From contig JACNKX010000058.1 of NCBI GenBank assembly GCA_014381825.1, forward strand, positions 62,001 through 126,000: a stretch of DNA of 64,000 nt, read 5' to 3'. Position numbers and translations under genes: made by a program. Shown piece by piece: positions 38,302 through 47,591 of this stretch (position 1 is its first letter; each line of letters starts with the position of its first letter). Source of the DNA: Planctomycetota bacterium. GTDB taxonomy: Bacteria > Planctomycetota > Planctomycetia > Pirellulales > Pirellulaceae. Under the pieces are notes generated by a model. The model saw only the letters and a list, made by a program, of their open reading frames with translations. It was not told where the DNA came from and did no database searches.

Positions 38302-39615
38302 TTAAACAACTTCATAACCGGAACGTTGTTCGCGGCTGAGCCATGTGTTGGCTTCTGCGTCACCTGGAAACTCTTCTTTCTCAGCATCCCACTTCAAAGG
38401 GCGACCGACGCGCATCGAGATATTGCCGAGATGACATGTGCTAACGCTTCGATGTTGGCTCTCGACATTCGAGATCGGCTTCTTTCGAGACTCGACACAA
38501 TCGAAGAAGTTGCCCATGTGATTAATGATCGCGTCCAGCTTTCCGGACCGCTCGGGGCGATCGAGATTGTCGAAGTCGTAGACCTTGAAGTCCTCTCGTC
38601 GCAGCGGCTTGGTCGCCAACTCTTCCACCGCCTTCCCCGACACGGTGCCTCGATTGACGAAGATGCGTCCTTCAGTCCCCGTATACATAATGCCATTGCG
38701 GCCGGTATCGGACACAGTCATCTCGACACCATTGGCGTAACGATACTTCGCAAAGAAATCGATGGCGACGTCATAGCCGTCTTTCACCGTTGGAAACTTA
38801 GCCGAAGTTTCTATTTCGACTGGCAAAGAGTTGATACCCCATTGGGCAATATCGAGGTGGTGGGCTCCCCAATCGGTCATCTGCCCGCCGGAGTAATCGT
38901 ACCACCAACGAAACGTATAGTGACAACGCTCTTCGAGGTAGGGCACCGCAGGCGTCTGGCCTTGCCACATATCCCAATTGATGTTGCTTGGCGGCTGCCG
39001 ATGAGTGAACGGTCCACCGACCTGATTCTTGCCAAGCACGACTTCGACTTGCTGCAATTTGCCGATGCGTCCTTGGCGTACTAACTCGACAGCCGTTCTA
39101 AAGCGGTGGTCACTTCGCTGCCAGGAACCAACCTGAACGACGCGTCCCGTCTTTTTGACGACGTCCGTTAACAACTTGCCTTCGTCGATGGTAAGCGTCA
39201 GTGGTTTTTCACAGTAGACGTCTTTGCCAGCACGACAAGCGTCGATGACCATCTTTGTGTGCCAATGATCAGGTGCACCGATCAACACAACGTCAACGTC
39301 ATTGCGTTTCAGCAAATCTCGGTAGTCTTCAAAGATCCGAGGCGTGCTGCCGAACGCTGCGCGGGCTTGCTCCCGGACGTGTCGGTCAACATCACACAAG
39401 GCAACGATGTCGCCGTACAATTGCGCCTTATGTGTGATCACTGAGCCTTGGTATCGCAAGCCGATACCTCCGACTCCCAAGCGAGCGTTGGGCGAACGCG
39501 GTTTGTCTTGGGCGATGGCAGTTGAATGAACCATCGACGGTATCATGGCACCGGCGAGTGCTGCCCCGGAACTTGCTTTGAGGAATTCGCGGCGATTCGT
39601 GTTGCCAACTGACAT
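38302..39615 (-). CDS. Gfo/Idh/MocA oxidoreductase with Tat leader
   Basis: 437 residues from ATG 39615; the frame runs 68 codons further but without a plausible start. NTNRREFLKASSGAALAGAM is a Tat signal. Then a variant NAD-binding start (ARLGVGGIGLRYQG), IVALCDVD, VLIGAPDHWHTKMVIDACRAGKDVYCEKPLTLT (E-K-P motif), and GGQMTDWGAHHLDIAQWGI (the H-x-x-D segment). Exported Gfo/Idh/MocA enzymes probably carry their NAD(P) tightly bound, as in glucose-fructose oxidoreductase. Substrate unknown. Confidence 0.85.
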   Translation of the reverse strand: MSVGNTNRREFLKASSGAALAGAMIPSMVHSTAIAQDKPRSPNARLGVGGIGLRYQGSVITHKAQLYGDIVALCDVDRHVREQARAAFGSTPRIFEDYRDLLKRNDVDVVLIGAPDHWHTKMVIDACRAGKDVYCEKPLTLTIDEGKLLTDVVKKTGRVVQVGSWQRSDHRFRTAVELVRQGRIGKLQQVEVVLGKNQVGGPFTHRQPPSNINWDMWQGQTPAVPYLEERCHYTFRWWYDYSGGQMTDWGAHHLDIAQWGINSLPVEIETSAKFPTVKDGYDVAIDFFAKYRYANGVEMTVSDTGRNGIMYTGTEGRIFVNRGTVSGKAVEELATKPLRREDFKVYDFDNLDRPERSGKLDAIINHMGNFFDCVESRKKPISNVESQHRSVSTCHLGNISMRVGRPLKWDAEKEEFPGDAEANTWLSREQRSGYEVV

Positions 39616-39959
39616 GGATATTGCTCTGAGATGAGGATCGAGTGTGGGATCGGGGCGGGCACGTATTGTAACCAGAATTGGCCCAAGTTTGCACATCGCG
39701 GTGACCGCGTCGGGTGACTTAATCGATCGCCGCGCGGTGAGTCTGAAGTTATCGGACGCGGCAAAGCCCGAATTGATCGCCGTTGCGAACAGGTTTGTCA
39801 CCCACGAAGTCAATTTCAAGCACCTTCTCGCCTTGCACGATTCGCCCTTCTTCGTCTGTCAGCTGAGTGACAAGCCCTCGCGTCTTGGTATCAGAGACAT
39901 CGCGGGTTGAAGATGTGCGTTGCTTAGGATTGTCCAGGAAATAATTTCAGCATCTTCGT

Positions 39960-40018
39960 TTAACGGCGAGCCGAAGGCGTCGGTAAGCGGCTCAAAGTCG
40001 CCTCCGGCTTGCCGTTAA
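39960..40018. repeat. TTAACGGC-type intergenic inverted repeat, copy 2
   Basis: Arms 39960-39979 and 39999-40018 are reverse complements at 18 of 20 positions (TTAACGGCGAGCCGAAGGCG on the left). The element lies 28 bases behind the pfkA stop, in the direction of its transcription, so it could serve as its hairpin terminator. Same family as 31054-31115. Confidence 0.7.
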
Positions 40019-40045
40019 TCGATGAAGTAGTTCTCTGCGTGGTTC

Positions 40046-41035
40046 TTACCGAGCGAGCCGTTCGATAAGCGAGGAAAGCTCAGAAGGGATCGGCTTATGT
40101 TTCGTATAGGTGTCTTCGAAGAGTGTAAGCCGTGGCTGGCCGCCGATGACGCCAGCCATGACGCCGGTCTGACCCGCCAGAATGGCTCCCACCGCCGAAT
40201 CGCCGACAGAGCTGGCAAGGATTCGATCTTCTGGCGACGGCGATCCTCCGCGCTGTAGATGCCCGAGGATAACACAGCGGGTCGAGAAAGGATTGCCGGC
40301 TGCTTTCAAATCTTCGTTCAACTTAGCGGCGTCGCCTTCTTCGTCCCCTTCGGCAACGATCATCATGACCGATGTTTTTCCACGAGCCTTCAGTTGGTGC
40401 AAGTCTCGCACGATGGCCGGAATGTCCGTCTTCGTTTCAGGAACGCACACGCACTCGGCCCCCGCGGCCAACGCCGTATGAACCGCGATGAAGCCGCTGT
40501 GGCGCCCCATGACTTCGACCAAGAACATCCGTTCGTGGCTTTCGGCCGTGTCGCGAATCTTGTCAACCGCTTCGACCGCCGTTTGTACAGCCGTTGAGAA
40601 ACCGATTGTGAAATCCGTCCCCATCAAGTCATTATCGATCGTGCCTGGGCAGCCGACGATTCGGCCGTTCCAAAGCTTGGCTAGGTCAACAGCTCCGTGA
40701 AACGTGCCGTCTCCACCAATCGGCACTAACGCATCGATCCTATGTTTCTCCAAGATCGACACAGCTTTCTTGACTCCTGCTTCCGTACGAAACTCTGCAC
40801 TTCGACTGCTGCGAAGAAACGCTCCGCCGATTCGAGACCATCCTGAGACGCTGCGCAGGGTCATCAGCGGCTCGCCCATGGCGTTGATAAAGAAGTCTTC
40901 GTCGAGCAAGCCTTGATAACCTCGGTTGATACCGACGACATCATGCCCTTCGGAAATCGCACGCCGAACGACGGCTCGGACACAGGCATTCATGCCGGGT
41001 GCGTCTCCGCCGCTACAAAAGACTCCGATTCTCAC
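40046..41035 (-). CDS. pfkA: ATP-dependent 6-phosphofructokinase
   Basis: 329 residues; GTG start with AGAGG upstream. IGVFCSGGDAPGMNA (nucleotide loop), PIGGDGTFHGA, PGTIDNDLMGTD (catalytic Asp), and MGRHSGFIAVHTAL, ILGHLQRGGSPSPEDR for substrate binding. Gly110 after GGD and Gly131 before TIDND are the residues found in ATP-using enzymes; PPi-using enzymes have D and K there. It phosphorylates fructose 6-phosphate in glycolysis. Cytoplasmic. Confidence 0.9.
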   Translation of the reverse strand: MRIGVFCSGGDAPGMNACVRAVVRRAISEGHDVVGINRGYQGLLDEDFFINAMGEPLMTLRSVSGWSRIGGAFLRSSRSAEFRTEAGVKKAVSILEKHRIDALVPIGGDGTFHGAVDLAKLWNGRIVGCPGTIDNDLMGTDFTIGFSTAVQTAVEAVDKIRDTAESHERMFLVEVMGRHSGFIAVHTALAAGAECVCVPETKTDIPAIVRDLHQLKARGKTSVMMIVAEGDEEGDAAKLNEDLKAAGNPFSTRCVILGHLQRGGSPSPEDRILASSVGDSAVGAILAGQTGVMAGVIGGQPRLTLFEDTYTKHKPIPSELSSLIERLAR

Positions 41036-41141
41036 CCTACACCTCTTTCTACTTACAACTTTCGATTGACAGTCCGCTTGCGCTTCGTTAAACCCAACTC
41101 GGTTCTACAGTGACACAACCCATATTTCAACGGCGCTAACC

Positions 41142-41924
41142 ATGAGCATTCTCGATCGATTTCGACTGGACGGTAAGAGGCTGTTTATCACAGGCGGCAG
41201 CCGCGGGCTCGGGCGCGAGATGGCGTTGGCAATCGCTGACGCCGGAGCGGATGTGATACTCGTCGGACGGGACGAAGACAGTCTCAACAAAACGGCTGCT
41301 GACATTCGCGCGTTTGGTCGCGAAGCGATTCCGCTACAAGCTGACATGAACGACATGTCGGCATGTGAAAGCGTTTGCGAGAAGGCCATTGCCGAGTACG
41401 GTCCGATCGACATCTTGATCAACAATGTCGGCGGACGTCGCGAGAACATTCCGACCGAAGAGATGTCTTTGGACAAGTGGCGCGAGCTAATGGATTTGAA
41501 TCTGACGAGCGTGTTTCTGTGTACGAAGATCATTGGTGGAGCGATGATCGCTGAAGGTCAGGGAGGCCGGATCATCAACATTTCATCCATCAACGCGTTC
41601 GTGGCTGGTAAACTCATCCGAGGCCGACACTACGAAACCGCGAAAGCGGCAATCGTCCAATTCACACGCGCGACGGCGGTCGACTGGGCCGAGCATAACA
41701 TCACGGTCAACGCGATTTGTCCCGGCGGATTTATGACCGAACCAAACGTACGGTGGTCAAAGCTTCATCCGGAAGTTGTCGCGAATTTCCGGCAACAGAT
41801 TCCGATGGGTGATCATGGTCAGCCGGAAGATCTCGGTCCGCTGGCTGTCTACCTCGCGAGTGAAGCGTCGCGATATATGACCGGTGCGTCGTTGATTATC
41901 GATGGCGGGTATACGTTGTGCTGA
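41142..41924 (+). CDS. SDR oxidoreductase, gluconate 5-dehydrogenase-like
   Basis: 260 residues. FRLDGKRLFITGGSRGLGREMA carries T-G-G-x-x-G-L-G; VLINNVGGRREN replaces N-N-A-G by N-N-V-G; INISSINAF and YETAKAAI give Ser and Y-x-x-x-K; NAICPGGFMTEP and YMTGASLIIDGGYTLC end it. The start and end are those of gluconate 5-dehydrogenase/2-deoxygluconate dehydrogenase types, so a sugar acid or polyol is a reasonable guess. It is divergent from pfkA. Confidence 0.85.
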   Translation: MSILDRFRLDGKRLFITGGSRGLGREMALAIADAGADVILVGRDEDSLNKTAADIRAFGREAIPLQADMNDMSACESVCEKAIAEYGPIDILINNVGGRRENIPTEEMSLDKWRELMDLNLTSVFLCTKIIGGAMIAEGQGGRIINISSINAFVAGKLIRGRHYETAKAAIVQFTRATAVDWAEHNITVNAICPGGFMTEPNVRWSKLHPEVVANFRQQIPMGDHGQPEDLGPLAVYLASEASRYMTGASLIIDGGYTLC

Positions 41925-42146
41925 TCTGGCAATTACGTCGCCGTTTGCTTCGCGAAAGGCATTCTATTCGCGGCGTCAGAGGCCAAGTTCAGCCGCGGCT
42001 GGCCAACAAGAATTCGCCTGGGAAAGTGATGCACTCAAGCCTAGAAGGCATTGCCACGCGTATTCACTGACAGGATTACTCACTGGCACTCAAGCCATGC
42101 CACGTTCACAAACTCTAGACTGCCGAACATCAAAAGGTCTACGCCA

Positions 42147-43193
42147 ATGACACGATTCGAAATTGAAAGACGAGCGTTCCTTTGTGCGTCCGGCGCGATC
42201 ACCGCGTCAGCAGCGATTGATAGTTTAACTCGGTTCGCCGCCGCCGACGAAGTTCCAACGCTCGGACAAGGCGAGTTCAAGTATCGTCCAGTTCCTGGTT
42301 GGGGAGTTCTCGATGCCAAGACGCCGGTCAAGAATTGCAGCGCGATGGTCACCGATTCGCAGGGCCGCATCTACTTGCTGACCGATCACACGTCGAACAA
42401 CGTGATCGTCTATGACAAAGAGGGGCGGTTGATCTCGAAATGGGGAGGTCGGTTTACCGGCGCTCACGGGTTGGAAATCGTCGACGAAGGCAATCGCGAA
42501 ATCCTCTTCATCACCGATCTCAGTCTCAATCGTGTCTTCAAAACAACGCTGGAGGGTGAGATCTTAATGGAGCTGACGTGTCCTAAGTCGACTGGCAAGT
42601 ACGCCGTCGAGAAAGAGTATCGCCCGTCGTGGACATTGCATCTGCCTGACGGTGACTTCTTCGTGTTAGATGGATACGGTAAGGACTACATCTTCCGGTA
42701 TGACCGCGATGGCAAATTGCTGAATTACTTCGGTGGCCCAGAAGGAGGCATCGACCATTGGGGCCCGCATGGCGGCGTGATCGACACTCGTGGCCCCGGC
42801 GACCCGGAAATGATCATCGCAATGAGCGATCAACAATCGATCAAGCGGCTCTCGCTCGACGGCAAGCTGATTGAGACGATCCATCTTCCCGGCTCGAATC
42901 CTCGCATGATCCAAATCGTCGGCGAGTACCTGTTCGTCCCACACCTCGCGGACAACTGGCCAAAAGATCGCGAGAGCCGTGGCTACGTCTCAGTCCTCGA
43001 TCGCGACTATCGAATCGTCTCGAACATCGGAGCAACAGCTCCGAACTACGTCGACGGCAAACTACAGCCAATGCACGAGCAAGGCGGTTTGTTTCAACAT
43101 CCCCACGATCTAGTCGTCACCGCCGACGGAGCGATTTACGTCCCACAGTTTGCTTCGGGGAACACATACCCGATCAAATTGTTGCCTGCGTAA
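42147..43193 (+). CDS. NHL-type six-bladed propeller protein with Tat leader
   Basis: 348 residues from ATG 42147, with AAAAGG about nine bases upstream; the upstream frame is intergenic. FEIERRAFLCASGAITASAAID is a Tat-type leader. Blades of the type AMVTDSQGRIYLLTDHTSNNV, VYDKEGRLISKWG, GAHGLEIVDEGNREILFITD, RYDRDGKLLNYFGG, RMIQIVGEYLFVPHLAD and HPHDLVVTADGAIYVPQF make an NHL-like six-bladed propeller resembling the lyase part of peptidylglycine amidating enzymes. Whether it is a lyase or only a scaffold is not clear. Exported. Confidence 0.8.
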   Translation: MTRFEIERRAFLCASGAITASAAIDSLTRFAAADEVPTLGQGEFKYRPVPGWGVLDAKTPVKNCSAMVTDSQGRIYLLTDHTSNNVIVYDKEGRLISKWGGRFTGAHGLEIVDEGNREILFITDLSLNRVFKTTLEGEILMELTCPKSTGKYAVEKEYRPSWTLHLPDGDFFVLDGYGKDYIFRYDRDGKLLNYFGGPEGGIDHWGPHGGVIDTRGPGDPEMIIAMSDQQSIKRLSLDGKLIETIHLPGSNPRMIQIVGEYLFVPHLADNWPKDRESRGYVSVLDRDYRIVSNIGATAPNYVDGKLQPMHEQGGLFQHPHDLVVTADGAIYVPQFASGNTYPIKLLPA

Positions 43194-43202
43194 TGTGACG
43201 GT

Positions 43203-44003
43203 CTATGCAAACGGAAATCGTTCATCGATCTCGGCGTTTGATAGCTCAACGATGAAACCGCCGATTCGTTCGACGAGCACTTCCATCACTTTGCGGCCCT
43301 TGTCTGCGGTTGCGGCGTGAGGGTTTCCCGAACCGGCGTTGGTGGTCAGCAGGTGCCAGGGGCGAGTGATAGAGACCCAGCCTTCATTGATGGCGGTGAA
43401 GCGGCTGGGTGCGGTGTCGCCTTGGTCGGCCATCAGTGTTCCGTCGGCGTTCTTTGCTACGAGGTGTGGGTAGTAGGCCATGATCAGTGAAGTTTCCATT
43501 TCGCCGGCGTGGTCGTCGCGGTTCTCGAAGATGGGGCCGTACAGATCGGCAATGATCTGATACCAATTGCACAAAAAGATCTGAACGCTCGTCGTGCCAT
43601 ACAATTCACGTAACAACGGCTTAAAGTCATTGCCGCCGTGGCTGTTCAACAGCAAGAGCTTTCTAACACCCGACTTCTCCAGTGACGCAACGAGATCTTT
43701 AATCACGTGGGACAGAGTTGTTGGGTTCAGATTCATGGCAAGCGGGAATTCCCGCATGTTCGTCTCGGTGCCATACGGAATGGTTGGCAACAGAGCGACC
43801 TTTGCTCCTTGCTGATGAGCCGCCTCGCAGATGTGCTCGCCAATCACGGTTCCCTCAAAGACGTCCGTGCCGTAAGGCAAGTGCAGATTGTGCGGCTCGG
43901 TCGCTCCCATCGGTAGCACGGCGACTTGGTAAGGGTTCTCCTTCGTGTAAGCGTAGTTTGCCTCTGCGAGAACCCACGGCCGGGCGTTTGACTGCTTTTC
44001 CAT
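43203..44003 (-). CDS. Creatininase family amidohydrolase
   Basis: 266 residues from ATG 44003; a TTG four codons earlier is possible. Metal ligands sit where creatininase has them: AVLPMGATEPHNLHLPYGTD (E, H, D), LLLLNSHGGNDFKPLLRELY (H) and DHAGEMETSLIMAYYP (E). The family hydrolyses creatinine or amides such as FAPy intermediates, and most planctomycete members have no known substrate. Cytoplasmic. It ends ten bases after the convergent propeller gene. On its upstream side it directly follows the DUF1570 gene. Confidence 0.85.
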   Translation of the reverse strand: MEKQSNARPWVLAEANYAYTKENPYQVAVLPMGATEPHNLHLPYGTDVFEGTVIGEHICEAAHQQGAKVALLPTIPYGTETNMREFPLAMNLNPTTLSHVIKDLVASLEKSGVRKLLLLNSHGGNDFKPLLRELYGTTSVQIFLCNWYQIIADLYGPIFENRDDHAGEMETSLIMAYYPHLVAKNADGTLMADQGDTAPSRFTAINEGWVSITRPWHLLTTNAGSGNPHAATADKGRKVMEVLVERIGGFIVELSNAEIDERFPFA

Positions 44004-44021
44004 CTGTCGATCCAATATTCT

Positions 44022-45839
44022 CTATTCTCGATTGAGTTGCGGGAGCTTTGCCTTTAACGCAGCTAGCCCATCTGCCGTGACGTTAGTTTGGCCTACTTCG
44101 AGGAACTCGAGATGCGATAGCTCTCGCAGACCATCAAGGCCCGTGTCGCTGACATCCGTTCCGGTGAGCCACAACACTTTTAGCTTTTTCAATCTGGACA
44201 AGTGAGCTACACCCGCGTCGGTAATCTTCGTGCCAGAGAGATCTAGCTCTTCGAGCAGCGCGAAACGCGAAACGATCTCAAGCGACTTGTCGGCGATCGC
44301 GGTACCTTCCAAGTTCAATCGCCGCAGATCGATCGCACGCGCGATATGAGCGATTCCCGCATCGGTCGTCTGCGTGAATGATAGATCTAACCACTGAAGT
44401 GATGAGAAGTCGGCAAGACGCTTAACACCGCCGTCCGTAATCTCGGTTCGACCGAGCGCCAGACTCTTAACGACGGTCGGCGGATTTAGATTCGCAAGAT
44501 CCTCATCTCGCACGATAAGAAATTTTGCATACTCGTTATCGAGCTCTTCCAATTCAATACTGCATCGCGATGCCAGCGTAGTCGGTCCGGCGCGACCAAG
44601 ATACAGCATCGTGACGAAGTCAACTAATGCGTTGCGATACTTTCCGTTCGCGCCGTCCATCAAGTAATGAGCCATGCCGGCCGCTTGCGTGTAAAGACGA
44701 CGAATGTCCTCGTGGCGTTGGAGTTCTTCGCGCCCCAATCGCACAAGTTCACTAAGCGGCATGTAAAACTCGCCCGTTAATACCCGGACCCTGGCGTATT
44801 GCATTCGTTCCGCATCGACCCCACCAACCGTCATGTAGCCACGGTGCGCTACGAGCGACTCCATATAGACTGCGATTCCTTCGACGATCCAGAAGTTCGA
44901 GACTTCGCCAACGTCTGCGATCGAATCGCCTAACTCCTGAAAAAGCTGATGCGTCGCTTCGTGATACCAAGTCGGCTCGACGCTCGCGTCGCCAGCGTAG
45001 AAGAAGGCAGTCTGCTCGCCCTTCATGTAGTAGCCCAACGATATGGCGATTTGCGATTCGTACTTCTGAAGTTTCTCAACGTATTCATCGCGGTCGGCGA
45101 ACAAGACGACGGCAAGTTTTTTGCGGGTTCCCAAGCGAGCGTTGCCGCCTCGGAATCGTTCCGCTAGTGACTCGTCGGCACTCCAGTAGCGAAAGAACAC
45201 TTGCTGCCAGACCGAATGAAAACGCTCTAGCTTCTTTGCGAGTTCGACTCCGGCTTCGGCGCTCGCACTGGTCGTGATGCGATAGTGCTGCGATTCGATT
45301 TGCCAGTAACGACCGCGTCGCCAGCCAAAGTCCGGATGATTTCTGGTTGCCGTCCGCCGAGCGATCCGAGTTGATAGCGGCGAACCCAGACTGAGTACCC
45401 GGCGCGCATCCGCGTTCGTCGGATCGTGTTGCAGAACCTCATGCAAGAGCCGGTACGCAGTCGTCCCATCGCCCTGCTCGGCAACCTCGCGGGCCAGCGC
45501 GAATAATTCTTCGGCATGATCGGCCCGCAGTTGCATAAACTTGCGGTGCCAGAACTTGACGACATCGGAGGCGTCGCCCGATGGCAGGTGCGCGTCGACA
45601 TCCTGCGGCACGAACAAATACTGTCGATCCGCGCCACGCTCAACCAGCCAATCTCGCGTGATCTTCGCTTGCGCGTCGAGTTTCAACTCGTCACACTTGC
45701 TCGCGAGCTGAGCCAGTAGTTGGCCGAAGTTGGCTCGCAACTCGATCTGTTTGCTTTCCAGTGCCGCCTCAGCACGACCGGTGCTGGTTACGACAATAAG
45801 CAAGACGATGGCGAATTGCTGTCCAGATTGTTTGTTCAA
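44022..45839 (-). CDS. Secreted DUF1570 putative zinc peptidase fused to leucine-rich repeats
   Basis: 605 residues; TTG start with GGAAGGAAG nine bases upstream. Signal peptide (FAIVLLIVVTSTGRAEA). Residues 180-360 form a DUF1570 domain with YHEATHQLFQELGDS, an H-E-x-x-H zinc motif, and VEGIAVYMESLVAHRG, where E may be a third ligand. From residue 455 there are five or six leucine-rich repeats of the LDLS-G-T-x-I-T-D-A-G-[VI] type (GLARL..., LDLSFTQTTDAGIAHIA, LNLEGTAIADKSL, LDLSGTKITDAGVAHL, LWLTGTDVSDTGLDGL). Probably a periplasmic or surface peptidase with a binding module. Substrate unknown. Confidence 0.8.
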   Translation of the reverse strand: MNKQSGQQFAIVLLIVVTSTGRAEAALESKQIELRANFGQLLAQLASKCDELKLDAQAKITRDWLVERGADRQYLFVPQDVDAHLPSGDASDVVKFWHRKFMQLRADHAEELFALAREVAEQGDGTTAYRLLHEVLQHDPTNADARRVLSLGSPLSTRIARRTATRNHPDFGWRRGRYWQIESQHYRITTSASAEAGVELAKKLERFHSVWQQVFFRYWSADESLAERFRGGNARLGTRKKLAVVLFADRDEYVEKLQKYESQIAISLGYYMKGEQTAFFYAGDASVEPTWYHEATHQLFQELGDSIADVGEVSNFWIVEGIAVYMESLVAHRGYMTVGGVDAERMQYARVRVLTGEFYMPLSELVRLGREELQRHEDIRRLYTQAAGMAHYLMDGANGKYRNALVDFVTMLYLGRAGPTTLASRCSIELEELDNEYAKFLIVRDEDLANLNPPTVVKSLALGRTEITDGGVKRLADFSSLQWLDLSFTQTTDAGIAHIARAIDLRRLNLEGTAIADKSLEIVSRFALLEELDLSGTKITDAGVAHLSRLKKLKVLWLTGTDVSDTGLDGLRELSHLEFLEVGQTNVTADGLAALKAKLPQLNRE

Positions 45840-46082
45840 GATGAGAATCTTCCTTCCAATCAGCGCGTTCGCCTGCCTCTATCCAGTGTAACGCACGTCA
45901 TTTCGCTGGCGACCAAGCGACGCGCAGGTGTCCGACCGCCTTCGGAAGAATCTCTTCCGAAAGACTTAATCGCCTTTTGGATAACGAGTTACGTTGCGAC
46001 CAAATGCGTGACCCTCTTGTCGAGCAGTGTTAAAATACAGCGTACAACCCAAATCGCTACTCCTCATTCTTCGGAGCATTGG

Positions 46083-47162
46083 ATGTCTCGCAGGCATCGG
46101 ACACGAACTCGCCGCCGATTTCTCTCGATGGAAACGCTCGAGGGCAGGCGACTACTCGTCGTTGGTATCGTCCCGGCTGAAGCCCCTCCGCAAAACTTCG
46201 CGAATCCTGAGGACGCAAACTACGATGGCTCTGTTAGTCCCGCTGACGCTCTGATTGTCATCAACGAGCTGAACAATCCGAATACGAGCGGTTCGCCGAC
46301 GTCAATCTCGAAGGATATCGATGGCGATGGGGTAGTGACGCCGCGCGATGCACTACTGGTCATTAACCGGCTGAACAGCCGCAGTGATAAGAGCAGTGTC
46401 CCGCCTCAAGAGCGTGCGATTGGGCTGCGCAAAGCGCTCGACGCTGGATACCTTCCGCCGAACATGTCGCCAAGCGATGCTCAAGAACTGTTGGAAACGC
46501 TCGAGAACGGTGGACACTACGAAGCTGGCGAGCGGTATCGCGATGGGCAAATGATCAATATCAAGCTTCAGCCCGAGAGTGCCGAGAGTTCTGACCCCTT
46601 CGTCGAGGCAGAAGGTAGCGATCCGAGTCAGCAATCGGTTGGTTCGACGACCGAAAACCTTGTCCCCGAAAGTGGTTCGCCCCAGTTGGTGGAAGAAGAG
46701 GATCCATTTGCCTTGTTCGATTCGGCAGACGAAACCCTTTCCGAACCGATTTATGACTCGACGCTCTGGAATTCACTGCTCGATTCAACAGACATCGATC
46801 CGTCTGAATATGTAGATCGCCTCGCCGCAGAGATTGCTGAATCGCTCGTTTCGGAAGACGGTCGCGAACGATTAGCACAGGCAGTTTCCGACGCTCTGGA
46901 AAGCGGCGACACGACCGTCGAGGACATCGCCAACGAGTTGGCGGCAATGCGGGCAATGCTCGGAGATACTCATTCGCAAGTCTCACAACTATTTGCGAAC
47001 CTGGATATCGAAGCGATTATCGAACAGCTTGGCATCGATTTAGGCACGTTAGCCGAAGCCGTTCTTTCGCATGATCTTTCAGACCCATCCGAGCGAGAGG
47101 CAATCTTTGCTGACTTCTTGGGGCGAGAGTATCTCACCGCGTTGAGCGTGATTCTGCCGTAG
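46083..47162 (+). CDS. Dockerin-like surface protein with LEGRRLL leader motif
   Basis: 359 residues from ATG 46083; the frame continues 363 bases upstream over the divergent gene's start and is not counted. RHRTRTRRRFLSMETLEGRRLL is the positively charged leader with an L-E-x-R-x-L-L motif seen on exported planctomycete surface proteins. Two dockerin-type calcium loops follow: DANYDGSVSPADALIVINELN and DIDGDGVVTPRDALLVINRLN. The rest is acidic and helical, without domains I recognise. It may be anchored at the cell surface or to a carbohydrate complex. Confidence 0.75.
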   Translation: MSRRHRTRTRRRFLSMETLEGRRLLVVGIVPAEAPPQNFANPEDANYDGSVSPADALIVINELNNPNTSGSPTSISKDIDGDGVVTPRDALLVINRLNSRSDKSSVPPQERAIGLRKALDAGYLPPNMSPSDAQELLETLENGGHYEAGERYRDGQMINIKLQPESAESSDPFVEAEGSDPSQQSVGSTTENLVPESGSPQLVEEEDPFALFDSADETLSEPIYDSTLWNSLLDSTDIDPSEYVDRLAAEIAESLVSEDGRERLAQAVSDALESGDTTVEDIANELAAMRAMLGDTHSQVSQLFANLDIEAIIEQLGIDLGTLAEAVLSHDLSDPSEREAIFADFLGREYLTALSVILP

Positions 47163-47509
47163 CGAGCAATCCTTGGCACGGTTATTGCTTCTCGAATCAC
47201 GGAGACGAATTCTCCGATTTCGACGCAACCTCGGCGCGTGATCTGCCGATTAATTGCTTCTGTTCGACGACTCAACAAGATTCGTGAAGTATACTTGAGC
47301 AGATAAGAATCCTCCGGTCTGCATTCCGGCAGAGGGACCAATTTTTCGGATTGACCAAGATCAACTTACGGCTAGTGCAGAAGCACGCCTGATCTTTGTC
47401 TTTCTTCCAGCGACTCCACTCGCTGCAATCGACCGGAGGTTCCTTTTATCAATCAAGGTGCTAAGGCTTGTTAACTCGGCAGAGCCAAAGCCTGGCCCTT
47501 ATCGGATAA
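47163..47509. other. Convergent intergenic region, no gene
   Basis: 347 bases ahead of the terminator. A weak hairpin AGGCTT...AAAGCCT at 47465-47493 lies just before the terminator. No reading frame with a ribosome site is found. A small RNA ending at the terminator is possible but unsupported. Confidence 0.35.
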
Positions 47510-47545
47510 AAAAGCCGCCTGTTTCGCAGGTGGCTTTTTCTTTTC
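47510..47545. terminator. Bidirectional rho-independent terminator
   Basis: AAAAGCCGCCTG-TTTCG-CAGGTGGCTTTT (47510-47538) forms a 12-base stem with one G-U pair and a five-base loop, flanked by A-rich sequence before and T-rich sequence after. It lies between the convergent dockerin-like and Gfo/Idh/MocA genes and can end transcription from both sides. Confidence 0.85.
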
Positions 47546-47591
47546 TTGGGGCATCGATGATGCATCGCCCACCTCAGATCCTCTACGGTCC

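Noticed and set aside
45720-46082. Upstream extension of the dockerin-like gene
   Set aside because: Overlaps the divergent DUF1570 gene start, has no recognisable protein character; the leader motif begins after 46083.
47340-47545. tRNA or small RNA in front of the terminator
   Set aside because: No tRNA cloverleaf can be drawn and no promoter is seen; only the terminator is supported.
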